A stretch of DNA of 64,000 bases from Alphaproteobacteria bacterium (GTDB taxonomy: Bacteria; Pseudomonadota; Alphaproteobacteria; DSM-16000; Inquilinaceae). The position numbers were made by a program, and so were the translations under genes. Under the pieces are notes generated by a model. The model saw nothing but the letters and a program-made list of their open reading frames with translations. It ran no database searches and was not told where the DNA came from. Positions 34,858 to 44,616 of this stretch are shown here, piece after piece. Location: NCBI GenBank assembly GCA_028284045.1, contig JANQSN010000041.1, forward strand, positions 1-64,000. The letters are read 5' to 3'. How positions within the stretch are numbered: the first letter of the stretch is position 1; every line of letters begins with the position of its first letter.

Positions 34858-36882
34858 ATGAGCGAAACCAAGCCAGCCGCCCCGGCGGCGACGCGCGACA
34901 AGCCCTGGCTGATCCGGACCTATTCCGGCCACTCCTCCGCCGCGGCGTCGAACGCGCTCTACCGCGGCAACCTGGCGAAGGGCCAGACCGGCCTGTCGGT
35001 CGCCTTCGACCTGCCGACCCAGACGGGCTACGACGCCGACCATCCGCTCGCCCGCGGCGAGGTCGGCAAGGTCGGCGTGCCGATCAGCTCCATCGACGAC
35101 ATGGCGACGCTGTTCGACCAGATCCCGCTGGAGCAGATGAACACGTCGATGACCATCAACGCGACGGCCCCTTGGCTGCTCGCGCTCTACATCGCGGCGG
35201 CGGAGCGGCAGGGTGCGGACACCGCCAAGCTGCAGGGCACGGTGCAGAACGACATCATCAAGGAGTACCTGTCGCGCGGCACCTACATCTTCCCGCCGGC
35301 CCCGTCGATCCGGCTGACCGGCGACGTGATCACCTACTCGGTCGACGAGATCCCCAAATGGAACCCGATGAACGTCTGCAGCTACCACCTGCAGGAGGCC
35401 GGGGCGACGCCGACCCAGGAGATCGCCTACGCCCTGTCGACCGCGATCACCATCCTGGATGAGCTGAAGGGCCGCCCGGGCATGGACGAGGCGGAGATGG
35501 CCCGGTCGGTCGGCCGCATCAGCTTCTTCGTCAATGCCGGCATCCGCTTCATCGAGGAATGCTGCAAGATGCGGGCGATGGCGGCGATGTGGGACCGCAT
35601 CGCCCGCGAGCGCTACGGCGTCACCGACGAGAAGCTGCTCCGCTTCCGCTACGGCGTGCAGGTCAACTCGCTGGGCCTGACCGAGGCGCAGGCAGAAAAC
35701 AATGTCCAGCGCATCGTCTTGGAGATGCTGGGCGTTGTGCTGTCGAAGAACGCCCGCGCCCGCGCTGTGCAACTGCCGGCGTGGAACGAGGCGCTGGGCC
35801 TGCCGCGCCCCTGGGACCAGCAATGGAGCCTGCGGGTCCAGCAGGTCATGGCGTTCGAGACCGACCTCCTGGAGTACGGCGACATCCTCGACGGCTCCCC
35901 GGTCATCGAGGCCAAGGTGAACGACCTGATCGCCGGGGCGGAGGCTGAGATGGCGGCCGTCGCCAACGAAGGCGGCATGACCCGCGCGGTGGAGAGCGGC
36001 TACGTCAAGCGCCGGCTGGTGGAAAGCCACACCAATCGGATGCGGGCGATCGAGAGCGGCGACCTGACCATCGTCGGCATCAACAAGTATACCGAGACCC
36101 ATCCTTCCCCGCTGATGACCGGCAGCGACGGCGGCATCCTGAAGGTCGACGCCAGCGCGGAGGGCGAGCAGATCGCCCGGCTGGAGAAGACGCGGAGCCA
36201 GCGCGACCCGGCGGCGGTGGCCGAGGCGCTCGACCGGCTGCGCGCGGCGGCGGCGTCCGGCGAGAACATCCTGCCGGCGTCGATCGCCTGCGCCCATGCC
36301 CGGGTCACCACCGGCGAATGGGGCGGCACCTTGCGCGAGGTGTTCGGCGAGTACCGCGCCCCCACCGGCATCGACGGCGTGATCGTCGGCCGCGCCGGCG
36401 GCGCTCGGCTGGAGGGGGTGCGCCGCCGGGTGAAGGAGACCGGCGACGCGCTGGGCCGGCCCTTGCGGCTGCTGATCGGCAAGCCCGGCCTGGACGGCCA
36501 TTCCAACGGCGCGGAGCAGATCGCCGTGAAGGCGCGCGATGCCGGTTTCGAGGTGGTCTATGACGGCATCCGCCTGTCGCCCAAGCAGATCGCCACCGCG
36601 GCCTTGGAAGAGGGCGTGCACCTGATCGGCCTGTCGGTGCTGTCCGGCAGCCATCTGGAACTGATGGAGGAGGTGCGGCGCGAGCTGGCCGCGGTCGGCC
36701 TCGCCGGCCTGCCGGTCATCCTGGGCGGCATCATCCCCGAGGACGACGCCTTCCATCTGCGCGAGGGCGGGGTGGCGCGGGTCTACACGCCCAAGGACGC
36801 CGACCTGAACGCCATCATGGACGACTTGGTGGACGTGATCCGCGCCCATCACGGCCTCGACCCGTCGGAGCAGGCCGCGTGA
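34858..36882 (+). CDS. ecm: ethylmalonyl-CoA mutase, B12-dependent
   Basis: 674 residues. A TIM-barrel substrate domain opens with RTYSGHSSAAASNALYRGNL and contains SIDDMATLFDQIPLEQMNTS. The cobalamin-binding domain is C-terminal, with DxHxxG as LDGHSNG near residue 544, then SVLSGSHLELM and VILGGIIP. The length and the first motif match ethylmalonyl-CoA rather than methylmalonyl-CoA mutases. It rearranges (2R)-ethylmalonyl-CoA to methylsuccinyl-CoA. Its stop overlaps the GTG of meaB by four bases, consistent with MeaB as its reactivating partner. Confidence 0.93.
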   Translation: MSETKPAAPAATRDKPWLIRTYSGHSSAAASNALYRGNLAKGQTGLSVAFDLPTQTGYDADHPLARGEVGKVGVPISSIDDMATLFDQIPLEQMNTSMTINATAPWLLALYIAAAERQGADTAKLQGTVQNDIIKEYLSRGTYIFPPAPSIRLTGDVITYSVDEIPKWNPMNVCSYHLQEAGATPTQEIAYALSTAITILDELKGRPGMDEAEMARSVGRISFFVNAGIRFIEECCKMRAMAAMWDRIARERYGVTDEKLLRFRYGVQVNSLGLTEAQAENNVQRIVLEMLGVVLSKNARARAVQLPAWNEALGLPRPWDQQWSLRVQQVMAFETDLLEYGDILDGSPVIEAKVNDLIAGAEAEMAAVANEGGMTRAVESGYVKRRLVESHTNRMRAIESGDLTIVGINKYTETHPSPLMTGSDGGILKVDASAEGEQIARLEKTRSQRDPAAVAEALDRLRAAAASGENILPASIACAHARVTTGEWGGTLREVFGEYRAPTGIDGVIVGRAGGARLEGVRRRVKETGDALGRPLRLLIGKPGLDGHSNGAEQIAVKARDAGFEVVYDGIRLSPKQIATAALEEGVHLIGLSVLSGSHLELMEEVRRELAAVGLAGLPVILGGIIPEDDAFHLREGGVARVYTPKDADLNAIMDDLVDVIRAHHGLDPSEQAA

Positions 36883-37862
36883 CCCATCTCGCCCAGCCAG
36901 CGGAGGCGCCCGCCAGCCTGGCGGCGGCCGTGGCCGCCGGCGACCGCGGCGCGGTGGCCCGCGCGCTCAACCTGATCGATGATCATCGGGCCGCCGCACA
37001 TGACCGGGCGGCGGAGCTGCTGGCGGCGTTGCCGGAGGACCGGCTGTTGGGGGCGGGCCATCTGGTCGGCCTGACCGGACCGCCGGGGGTCGGCAAGTCG
37101 ACCCTGACCGCGGCGCTGATCCGCCATTGGCGGGGCGAGGGGCTGACCGTCGGCGTGCTGGCGGTCGACCCGTCCAGCCCGTTCAGCGGCGGCGCGGTGC
37201 TGGGCGACCGGTTGCGCATGATCACACCGGCGACCGATCCGGGCGTCTTCGTGCGCTCGCTGGCCGACCGCGGCACCTTCGGCGGGGTCAGCGCGGAGGC
37301 CTGGCCGATGAGCCAGATCCTGCTGGCCGCCTTCGACCGCGTGCTGATCGAGACCGTCGGGGTCGGGCAGCGCGAGGTGGACATCGCCGACCTCGCCGAC
37401 ACCATCGTCTTCGTCGCCCAGCCCTATTCCGGCGACGCGATCCAGGTGATCAAGGCCGGCATCCTGGAGGTGCCGGACATCCTGGTGGTCAACAAGGCCG
37501 ATCTCGGCGCCGGCGCCCGGCGCACCCTGTCGGACCTGGCGGCCGCCATCCGCCCGGCGGAGGAGCCCGGCGGCTGGACCCTGCAGGCCCTGGCCGCCAG
37601 TGCGGCCATCGGCACCGGCGTCGCGGAGACGGCCGGCACCATCGAGCGGCATCGCGCCTGGCTGGCCGACAGCGGCCACCTGGTCGAGCGCCGCCAAACC
37701 GCCCCCCTGCGCTGGCTGCTCGCGCGGCTCGTCGAACGCTTCGGCCGACACGGGATCGGCCGTCTCGGCGGCGACGGCGCGGTGGCCGAGCGCCTCGCCG
37801 AAGCGCCGACCGGCGCCTTTGCGCTGCTCGGTGAATACAACCGGTTGCTCTCGCAACACTGA
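36879..37862 (+). CDS. meaB: MeaB/ArgK-family GTPase chaperone for the mutase
   Basis: 327 residues. The P-loop GPPGVGKST lies near residues 67-75. Switch and base-recognition segments follow (DPSSPFSGGAVLGDRLRM, DRVLIETVGVGQREVDIADL, VVNKADLGAG). MeaB-type GTPases load and protect adenosylcobalamin in acyl-CoA mutases. The GTG start overlaps the ecm stop (GTGA), so the two proteins are made together. It is followed by ccr 39 bases later. Confidence 0.93.
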   Translation: MTHLAQPAEAPASLAAAVAAGDRGAVARALNLIDDHRAAAHDRAAELLAALPEDRLLGAGHLVGLTGPPGVGKSTLTAALIRHWRGEGLTVGVLAVDPSSPFSGGAVLGDRLRMITPATDPGVFVRSLADRGTFGGVSAEAWPMSQILLAAFDRVLIETVGVGQREVDIADLADTIVFVAQPYSGDAIQVIKAGILEVPDILVVNKADLGAGARRTLSDLAAAIRPAEEPGGWTLQALAASAAIGTGVAETAGTIERHRAWLADSGHLVERRQTAPLRWLLARLVERFGRHGIGRLGGDGAVAERLAEAPTGAFALLGEYNRLLSQH

Positions 37863-37901
37863 CGCAAGACGGAAGAGACCGCCTCGCAGAAAGGCCTTCC
37901 C

Positions 37902-39707
37902 ATGACCGCCACCGCAACTGCCACCCCTGACCTCTACCCGCTGGGTGAGGCGCCGCCGCTCGGCGTCGTGCCGGCGAGGATGCACGCCTGCACCGCCCGC
38001 GCCGAACGCTTCGGCCCGCCGCAGGACAGCCTGCAGCGCGAGGTCGTGGCGGTGCCGGAGATCGCCGACGACGAGGTGCTCGTCTACGTCATGGCCGCCG
38101 GCATCAACTACAACAATGTCTGGGCGGGCCTGGGCGTGCCCGTCGACGTCATCAAGGCGCGCAACAAGAAGGGCGAGCCGGAGGACTTCCATATCGGCGG
38201 GTCCGACGGGTCGGGCATCGTCTACAAGGTCGGCCGCAACGTCACCAATGTGAAGGTCGGCGACGAGATCGTCCTGCATTGCGGGATGTGGGAGGTCGAC
38301 TGCCCGACGGTGCAGGCGGGCGAAGACCCGATGTACTCGCCCAGTTTCCGCATCTGGGGCTATGAGTCGAATTTCGGCAGCTTCGCCCAGTTCACCCGGG
38401 TGAAGGCGATCCAGTGCATGCCCAAGCCCGTGCACCTGACCTGGGAGGAGGCCGCGGCCGGCACCCTGGTCGGGGCCACCGCCTACCGCATGCTGATGGG
38501 CTGGGGCGAGCATCGGATCCGCGAGAACGATGTGGTGCTGGTCTGGGGCGCGGCCGGCGGCCTCGGCTCCATGGCCATCCAGATCTGCCGCGCCATGGGC
38601 GCCATCCCGGTCGCCGTGATCTCCGACGACGACAAGATCGAGTACTGCAAGAGCCTCGGTGCGCGCGGCTGCATCAACCGTCGCGACTTCGACCATTGGG
38701 GCATGCTGCCGCATTGGAAGGACAATGTCGGCTACGCCACCTGGATGAAGGGCGTGCGTGCCTTCGGCGCCGCCTTCTGGGAGGCGCTGGGCGAGAAGCG
38801 TAATCCGCGCGTCGTCTTCGAGCATCCGGGCGAGACCACTATCCCGACCTCGGTGTTCGTGTGCGACACCGGCGGCATGGTGGTCATCTGCGCCGGTACC
38901 ACCGGCTACAACGCCACGGTCGACCTGCGGTACCTGTGGATGCGCCAGAAGCGGCTGCAGGGCTCCCACTTCGCGAATGCCGAGCAGTCCAACGGCTTCA
39001 ACGACCTGGTGCGGGAGGGCAAGATCGACCCCTGCCTGTCGCGGACCTTCGCCTATGACGAGATCCCGACGGCCCACCAGTTGATGTACGAAAACCGCCA
39101 TCCGCACGGCAACATGGCGGTGCTGGTGGGCGCCACGGCGACCGGCATGGGCCGCACCGCGGAAGCGCCGAGCCATCTGGAGGTGGTGGGCCTGTCCGGC
39201 GATGAGGTGGCGCCGGAGGCCGATCGCCAGCGTGCCATGTCGTCGATGGCCGGCGACAGCGCCGACGAACTCGACATGCCGCTGCCGATCGAGCTCGACG
39301 ACACCAAGACCGTCGCCGATCTGATGGCCCGCGTGCTGGTCTCCGTCGAACCGCACGACACGCTGCGCGAAGCCGCGGAGCTGATGATCCGGCACAATAT
39401 CCGCGCGGTCACGGTGATGGAGCGCGGCCAGGTCATCGGCATCGTGTCGCAGACCGACCTGGTGCTGGCGCGCCAGGGCCGCAGCCAGCAGAACGCGCTG
39501 AAGATGTCGGTGCGCAGCACCATGACCTTGGGCGTCGTGACCTGCACGCCGGACACGCTGCTGGTCGACGCGATCAGCCGGATGACCGCGCGGCGCATCC
39601 ACCGCCTGGTGGTGGTGGAGGAGAAGGACGGCCGCACCTATCCCGTCGGCATGCTGAGCATGACGGATGTCGTCCGCTCCATGCTGTCGGAAGTCGACGA
39701 GGACTGA
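37902..39707 (+). CDS. ccr: crotonyl-CoA carboxylase/reductase with C-terminal CBS pair, copy 1
   Basis: 601 residues, about 160 longer than known Ccr enzymes (430-450). Residues 1-430 form the medium-chain reductase: [17 protein letters not shown], the cofactor loop [32 protein letters not shown] and [13 protein letters not shown]-like [17 protein letters not shown]. It should convert crotonyl-CoA, CO2 and NADPH to ethylmalonyl-CoA. Residues about 463-598 form two CBS domains ([20 protein letters not shown]… and [20 protein letters not shown]…), joined by a linker. CBS pairs bind adenine nucleotides, so allosteric control is inferred. A near-identical paralogue follows at 39850. Confidence 0.92.
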   Translation: MTATATATPDLYPLGEAPPLGVVPARMHACTARAERFGPPQDSLQREVVAVPEIADDEVLVYVMAAGINYNNVWAGLGVPVDVIKARNKKGEPEDFHIGGSDGSGIVYKVGRNVTNVKVGDEIVLHCGMWEVDCPTVQAGEDPMYSPSFRIWGYESNFGSFAQFTRVKAIQCMPKPVHLTWEEAAAGTLVGATAYRMLMGWGEHRIRENDVVLVWGAAGGLGSMAIQICRAMGAIPVAVISDDDKIEYCKSLGARGCINRRDFDHWGMLPHWKDNVGYATWMKGVRAFGAAFWEALGEKRNPRVVFEHPGETTIPTSVFVCDTGGMVVICAGTTGYNATVDLRYLWMRQKRLQGSHFANAEQSNGFNDLVREGKIDPCLSRTFAYDEIPTAHQLMYENRHPHGNMAVLVGATATGMGRTAEAPSHLEVVGLSGDEVAPEADRQRAMSSMAGDSADELDMPLPIELDDTKTVADLMARVLVSVEPHDTLREAAELMIRHNIRAVTVMERGQVIGIVSQTDLVLARQGRSQQNALKMSVRSTMTLGVVTCTPDTLLVDAISRMTARRIHRLVVVEEKDGRTYPVGMLSMTDVVRSMLSEVDED

Positions 39708-39849
39708 TGCCGGCCGGGCGGCCGGCGCCCCCGATCCGTGCTTCTTGCCAGACGCCGCCGATGCCGGTTGGGCCTCGGCGGCGTCGACCGTTTCCGCGGG
39801 GTGTCGCCCCGTTTGCCGACAACGACCCTCATTCAAGGAACGCCCGCCG

Positions 39850-41658
39850 ATGACCGTTGCCGAGACCGCCGCCCGTGATCTGTATCCGTTGGGCGAGGCG
39901 CCGCCGCTGGGCGTCGTGCCGGCGAAGATGCACGCCTATGCCGTGCGCGAGGACCGCTTCGGCGATCCGCTGCACGGCTTCCAGCGCGAGGTGGTGCCGG
40001 TGCCGGAGATCGGCGACGACGACGTGCTGGTCTACGTCATGGCCGCCGGCGTCAACTACAACAATGTCTGGGCGGCGCTGGGCGTGCCGGTCAACGTCAT
40101 CAAGGCACGCCAGAAGAGAGGCGAGCCGGAGGATTTCCATGTCGGCGGCTCCGACGGCGCCGGCATCGTCTACAAGGTCGGCCGCAACGTCACCAACGTG
40201 AAGGTCGGCGACGAAATCGTGCTGCATTGCGGGCACTGGGATCCCCATTGCCCGGTGGTGAAGTCCGGCGAGGACCCGATGTACTCGCCGACCTTCGGCA
40301 CCTGGGGTTATGAGACGAACTACGGCAGCTTCGCCCAGTTCGCCCGGGTCCGGTGGTTCCAGTGCATGCCCAAGCCCGCGCACCTGACCTGGGAGGAGGC
40401 GGCCGCCGGGACCCTGGTCGGCGCCACCGCCTACCGCATGCTGCTGGGCTGGGGCGAGCACAAGATCCGCGAGGACGACGTCGTGCTGGTCTGGGGGGCG
40501 GCCGGCGGCCTCGGCTCCATGGCGATCCAGATCTGCCGGGCCAAAGGCGCCATCCCGATCGCCGTGGTCTCCAACACCGACAAGATCGCCTATTGCGAGA
40601 GCCTCGGCGCGAAGGGCTGCATCAATCGCCGCGACTTCGACCACTGGGGGATGCTGCCGCACTGGAAGGACAACATCGGCTACGCCACCTGGCTGAAGGG
40701 CGTGCGCGCCTTCGGCGGCGCGCTGTGGGAGGCGCTGGGGGAGAAGCGCAATCCGCGCATCGTCTTCGAGCATCCGGGCGAGACCACCATCCCGACCTCG
40801 GTGTTCGTGTGCGACACCGGCGGCATGGTGGTGATCTGCGCCGGCACCACCGGGTTCAATGCCACGGTCGACCTGCGGTATCTGTGGATGCGCCAGAAGC
40901 GGCTGCAGGGCTCTCACTTCGCCAATGCCGACCAGGCGAACGGGTTCAACGACCTGGTGCGGGAAGGCAAGATCGATCCGTGCCTGGCGCGCACCTTCGC
41001 CTTCGACGAGATCCCGGTGGCGCACCAGCTCATGTACGAGAACCGCCATCCGCACGGCAACATGGCAATCCTGGTGGGGGCGTTGGAGACCGGCACCGGC
41101 CGCTCGGCGGAAGCGCCGACCGAGCTGGCCGTGGTTGGCCTGTCCGGCGAGGAGGTGACGCCGGAGGAGGCCGGTCGCCTGCGCGGCACGGAGTCGGCGG
41201 GCGGCGAGAGCCTGCCGGAAGTCGAAATGCCGCTGCCGATCGAGATCGACGATACCAAGACCGTCGCCGATCTAATGGCCCGCGTGCTGATCTCGGTGGA
41301 GCCGCACGACACGCTGCAGGAAGCCGCCGAGCTGATGATCCGCTACAATATCCGCGCGGTCACGGTGATGGAGCGCGGCCAGGTCATCGGCGTCCTGTCG
41401 CAGACCGACTTGGTGCTGGCCCGCCAGGGCCGCAGCCAGCAGAACGCGCTGAAGATGTCGGTGCGCAGCACCATGTCGCTCGGCGTCGTGACCTGTTCGC
41501 CGGACACCCCGCTGGTCGAGGCGATCAGCCGGATGACCGCCCGGCGCATCCACCGCCTGGTGGTGGTGGACGACAAGGACGGCCGCACCTACCCCGTCGG
41601 CATGCTGAGCATGACCGACGTCGTCCGCTCCATGCTGTCGGAGGTGAAGGAGGGCTGA
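39850..41658 (+). CDS. ccr: crotonyl-CoA carboxylase/reductase with C-terminal CBS pair, copy 2
   Basis: 602 residues, collinear with copy 1 over its whole length including the CBS pair (about 464-600). AAGGA lies before the ATG at 39850, and the longer frame upstream is rejected. The clearest divergence from copy 1 is around residues 110-150, where this copy reads [18 protein letters not shown] (copy 1: [18 protein letters not shown]) and later [12 protein letters not shown] (copy 1: [12 protein letters not shown]), and in the linker before the CBS domains. A differing substrate or expression role for the two copies is possible. Gene duplication is clear from the shared fusion. Confidence 0.92.
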   Translation: MTVAETAARDLYPLGEAPPLGVVPAKMHAYAVREDRFGDPLHGFQREVVPVPEIGDDDVLVYVMAAGVNYNNVWAALGVPVNVIKARQKRGEPEDFHVGGSDGAGIVYKVGRNVTNVKVGDEIVLHCGHWDPHCPVVKSGEDPMYSPTFGTWGYETNYGSFAQFARVRWFQCMPKPAHLTWEEAAAGTLVGATAYRMLLGWGEHKIREDDVVLVWGAAGGLGSMAIQICRAKGAIPIAVVSNTDKIAYCESLGAKGCINRRDFDHWGMLPHWKDNIGYATWLKGVRAFGGALWEALGEKRNPRIVFEHPGETTIPTSVFVCDTGGMVVICAGTTGFNATVDLRYLWMRQKRLQGSHFANADQANGFNDLVREGKIDPCLARTFAFDEIPVAHQLMYENRHPHGNMAILVGALETGTGRSAEAPTELAVVGLSGEEVTPEEAGRLRGTESAGGESLPEVEMPLPIEIDDTKTVADLMARVLISVEPHDTLQEAAELMIRYNIRAVTVMERGQVIGVLSQTDLVLARQGRSQQNALKMSVRSTMSLGVVTCSPDTPLVEAISRMTARRIHRLVVVDDKDGRTYPVGMLSMTDVVRSMLSEVKEG

Positions 41659-41765
41659 TTGGTGGCCGGGCGCAACGCTCTGACATAGGGCCCGTCTCAT
41701 GCGGGCGCCGCATCGCGGCGGCCGGGGGGCTTTCCGTGCGGTGCATTACCGCCTATGTATGGCTG

Positions 41766-42017
41766 ATGTCCACACATCACGATGGAGTGCTGGTCATGCC
41801 CGAAGAGGATCGCGCGGCTGATGCGATGGGCAAGAACCGGTCCGGCTCCATGCTGAAGGCCTCCCGCCGGGACGCGCAGGCGGTGCTGTTGGACCGGCGG
41901 CACTTCGTCCCGGATGACGCGGCTGCGGACGCCTTTTGGGCGAGGTTGGACGCGCCGACCGAAGAAAATGGGCCGCTCCGCAGACTTCTTGAGGCGAAAC
42001 CGACCTGGGATCGGTGA
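41766..42017 (+). CDS. degraded DUF1778 (TacA-type) antitoxin
   Basis: 83 residues from the ATG at 41766. The C-terminal two-thirds (DRAADAMGKNRSGSML, AQAVLLDRRHF, and LRRLLEAKPTWDR at the end) resemble the helices and toxin-neutralising tail of DUF1778 antitoxins of GNAT toxins. The N-terminal DNA-binding strand of the ribbon-helix-helix is not recognisable, so DNA binding may be lost. The stop overlaps a GTG (42014) that begins a remnant of the expected toxin. Confidence 0.5.
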   Translation: MSTHHDGVLVMPEEDRAADAMGKNRSGSMLKASRRDAQAVLLDRRHFVPDDAAADAFWARLDAPTEENGPLRRLLEAKPTWDR

Positions 42018-42085
42018 CCGATCATGATCCCCCGCCGCCGCCAGCGTGGCTTCGGGCGGAGCACGACGTATCGGTTTGCCGTCAT
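42014..42085 (+). pseudogene. remnant of a GNAT (TacT-type) toxin start
   Basis: A GTG overlapping the antitoxin stop opens a frame reading DPPPPPAWLRAEHDVSV, similar to the first residues of TacT-like toxins (…PxPLxxEHDVSxFDCG…). After that the frame no longer resembles an acetyltransferase and soon overlaps an opposite-strand gene. I read it as a decayed toxin stub. The match is short, so this is a cautious call. Confidence 0.35.
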
Positions 42086-42112
42086 GGCCGACGTTGGTGG
42101 CCAGAGGGGGGA

Positions 42113-42361
42113 CTATCCGTCCGTCGCCCCGTCATAGATCGACAGCATTTCGTCGACCCACTCGTCGTCGCTGCTGCGAACCAATACCGCACCGAGCAGC
42201 AGCACCATGCGCGGCACGTCTTCGTCTTTCGCAAGACGCGCCATCAGCATGGTCAATTCGCCTTCCTCCGAGACGACCAAGGCCGATGATCGCGGCGGCA
42301 GAACGCTGCCGTGATCCGTTGACGCGGCGTGGTGGTGAGGAAGGTCGCCGGATCTCGCCAT
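42113..42361 (-). CDS. small hypothetical protein with an ideal ribosome site
   Basis: 82 residues. The ATG at 42361 is preceded, nine bases away, by a perfect AAAGGAGGT (plus-strand 42371-42379), the best Shine-Dalgarno in this part of the window. The C-terminal half forms two amphipathic helices (LTMLMARLAKDEDVPRMVLL and DDEWVDEMLSIYDGA). The family is not recognised. It lies downstream of pgk on the same strand and after its hairpin. Confidence 0.6.
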   Translation of the reverse strand: MARSGDLPHHHAASTDHGSVLPPRSSALVVSEEGELTMLMARLAKDEDVPRMVLLLGAVLVRSSDDEWVDEMLSIYDGATDG

Positions 42362-42395
42362 CGGCTCGGCACCTCCTTTCGCGCAAACGCCGATC

Positions 42396-42421
42396 GGCCC
42401 CCACTGCCGATCGTGGGGGCC
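42396..42421 (-). terminator. hairpin after pgk
   Basis: Perfect 9-bp arms, GGCCCCCAC and GTGGGGGCC, with an 8-base loop, 19 bases past the pgk stop. There is no T-run, so termination may be incomplete, or the hairpin may protect the mRNA end. Confidence 0.4.
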
Positions 42422-42439
42422 GGCTGGGGCGCCGCGCCC

Positions 42440-43633
42440 CTACTTCTTCAGCGCCGCGACGCCCGGCAGGGTCTTGCCTTCCATCCATTCCAGGAAGGCG
42501 CCGCCGGCAGTGGAGACGTAGCTGAAGCGGTCGATCACCCCGGCCTTGGCGAGCGCGGCCACGGTGTCGCCGCCGCCGGCGACGCTGAGCAGCGCGCCCG
42601 ATTGGGTGAGCGCCGCCGCCTCCGACGCCACGGCGGCGGTGCCGGCATCGAAGGGCGCGATTTCGAAGGCGCCGAGCGGGCCGTTCCACACCACCGTCTT
42701 GCAGTCCTTCAGCCGGCCCTTCAGCGCCGCCACCGAGGCCGGGCCGACATCCAAGACCATGCCGTCGGCCGGCGTGTCGGCCACCGGCTTCACGGTGCTG
42801 TCGGCCCCTTCCTTGAACTCCGCGGCGACCACGCCGTCGTCGGGTAGCAGGATCTCGCAACCCGCGGCCTCGGCCTTGGCGATGATGCTGCGCGCCTCCT
42901 CGCCCATATCCTTCTCCGCCAGGGACTTGCCGAGATCGACGCCCTTGGCGTGCAGGAAGGTGTTGGCCATGCCGCCGCCCAGCGCCAGCATGTCGACCTT
43001 CTGGACGAGGTTGCCGAGCAACTCCAGCTTCGTGGAGATCTTCGCCCCGCCGACGACCGCCATGACCGGGCGGGTCGGTGCCTCCAAGGCCCGGGTCAGC
43101 GCCTCCAGCTCCGCCTGCATCAGCCGGCCGGCGGCGGCGGGCAGCACATGGGCCAGCCCTTCCGTGGAGGCATGCGCCCGGTGGGCGGCGGAGAAGGCGT
43201 CGTTGACGTAGAGGTCGCCCAGCGCCCCCAGCTTCGCCGCGAAGCCGGGATCGTTCTTCTCCTCCTCCGCATAGAAGCGCAGGTTCTCCAGCACCAGGAA
43301 GCCGCCCGCCGACAGGGCCGCCACCGCCGCCTCGGCCACCGGACCGATGCAGTCGTCGGCGAAGGCGACCGGCCGGCCCAGGGAGACGGCCAGCGCGTCG
43401 GAAACGGGCTTGAGCGACATCTCCGGCACCCGCTGGCCCTTCGGCCGGGCGAAGTGGCTCATCACGACGACCTTGGCGCCCTTGTCGGCAAGCTCGGTCA
43501 AGGTCGGGGCCAGCCGGTCGAGACGGGTCGTGTCGGATACCCGGCCATCCTTCACCGGCACGTTCAGGTCGCCGCGCACCAGCACCGTCTTGCCGGCGAC
43601 GTCGTAGTCGTCAAGCGTCTTGAACTCGCTCAT
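42440..43633 (-). CDS. pgk: phosphoglycerate kinase
   Basis: 397 residues. It catalyses the ATP-forming step between 1,3-bisphosphoglycerate and 3-phosphoglycerate. The N-terminal segment [21 protein letters not shown], the nucleotide-domain segment [31 protein letters not shown] and the C-terminal [11 protein letters not shown] loop are all family signatures. The ATG at 43633 with GAGGG upstream gives the expected length. The frame extends to 43741 without support. Confidence 0.95.
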   Translation of the reverse strand: MSEFKTLDDYDVAGKTVLVRGDLNVPVKDGRVSDTTRLDRLAPTLTELADKGAKVVVMSHFARPKGQRVPEMSLKPVSDALAVSLGRPVAFADDCIGPVAEAAVAALSAGGFLVLENLRFYAEEEKNDPGFAAKLGALGDLYVNDAFSAAHRAHASTEGLAHVLPAAAGRLMQAELEALTRALEAPTRPVMAVVGGAKISTKLELLGNLVQKVDMLALGGGMANTFLHAKGVDLGKSLAEKDMGEEARSIIAKAEAAGCEILLPDDGVVAAEFKEGADSTVKPVADTPADGMVLDVGPASVAALKGRLKDCKTVVWNGPLGAFEIAPFDAGTAAVASEAAALTQSGALLSVAGGGDTVAALAKAGVIDRFSYVSTAGGAFLEWMEGKTLPGVAALKK

Positions 43634-43780
43634 GGGGGCCCTCGATCGGTCGGAAGCGGGAAGGGAGGCGGCGGGCGCGGCGTCGCCGTCGCGCGACACC
43701 TTACGGTGATGCACGCTCCCTATTTCGCCCGCATTGATCAAGCGCAGATTGGTGACGCTTCGCCGGCGCGACGAGTCCGG

Positions 43781-44314
43781 CTACCAGTGCGCCGTGCCGG
43801 GCGCTCCCTTGAACGGTCCTTGCAGATTGCCGGTGATCCAGCCGCCGTAGAAATCGCCCCGCTGATGGGTCGCGACCTCGGGTCCGACCAGGCAGCGGCT
43901 GCATTTCGCCGGGTAGAAGGCGAGATGCCCGGTCAGCGACTCGAAGCCCGGCCAGGGATCGGGATAGCCCCAGGCGATGGTGTCGACCGAGTGGCGGCCG
44001 ACCCGCAGGTCCCAATAGGTCGCCGGGCCCTTGAACTCGCAGACCGAGCGCCGACGGCCGGGCACCAGCAGTTCCATGGCGATGTCGGCGCGGGGGAAAT
44101 AGTAGGTCGGCGGATGGCTGGTCTCCAGCACCCGCAGACCCTCGGTGGTCTCCGCGACCAGCCGGCCCCAGACCTCCACGGCGAGCCGATGGCCCACCGG
44201 CTCCACCCGCGGCGGGCGCGGATAGTCCCAGACACTCTCCTGCCCTTCCGGCGCCGGCGGCCTGGCCGCCGCGTCCTTGGGCGTCATCCCGTCCATCGGG
44301 TCCATGCTGTCCAT
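43781..44314 (-). CDS. DUF427 domain protein
   Basis: 177 residues from the ATG at 44314, which has a GAGGAAG site. The DUF427 core is visible (ETSHPPTYYFPRADIAMELL, CEFKGPATYWDLRVG, IAWGYPDPWPGFESL and HLAFYPAKC). The family has a small beta-rich fold of unknown function. The C-terminal extension contains CSRCLVGPEVATHQRGDFYGGWITG, which is longer than the minimal domain. Several ATGs near the start (MDSMDPMDGM) make the exact first residue uncertain. Confidence 0.8.
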   Translation of the reverse strand: MDSMDPMDGMTPKDAAARPPAPEGQESVWDYPRPPRVEPVGHRLAVEVWGRLVAETTEGLRVLETSHPPTYYFPRADIAMELLVPGRRRSVCEFKGPATYWDLRVGRHSVDTIAWGYPDPWPGFESLTGHLAFYPAKCSRCLVGPEVATHQRGDFYGGWITGNLQGPFKGAPGTAHW

Positions 44315-44616
44315 CGGTCGTCGCTTCCTCGACGCGAAGGCGGCTAGCGAGCCCCGATGGACGACCCGATGCCCGAGGCCGAAACGGCCGGGAACGGTGC
44401 CGGGTCCATACCGCCGGGGGGAGCGGTCCAAGAGCCTTCGATAGGTAAGTAATACACCGCCTCCGCCGGATCACCAGGGGATTTCCGTTCCCTTGGCTGC
44501 GATCCGCCGGAGAGATCTGCGACGGGGCGTCCCGCCGCCGGCCCGAGACCCTGGCGGCGGGGCGCGGGCGCGCCATCTGTTTCGTACAGGTGATGGACAT
44601 AGGGGACGCGACCGCC

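Noticed and set aside
36849-39836. 995-codon minus-strand frame opposite meaB and ccr
   Set aside because: A shadow of the real genes; His/Asp/Gly-rich low-complexity translation without recognisable folds.
37902-41658. The two ccr copies as an assembly duplication
   Set aside because: They differ at many positions throughout, including codons and the linker, so they are genuine diverged paralogues.
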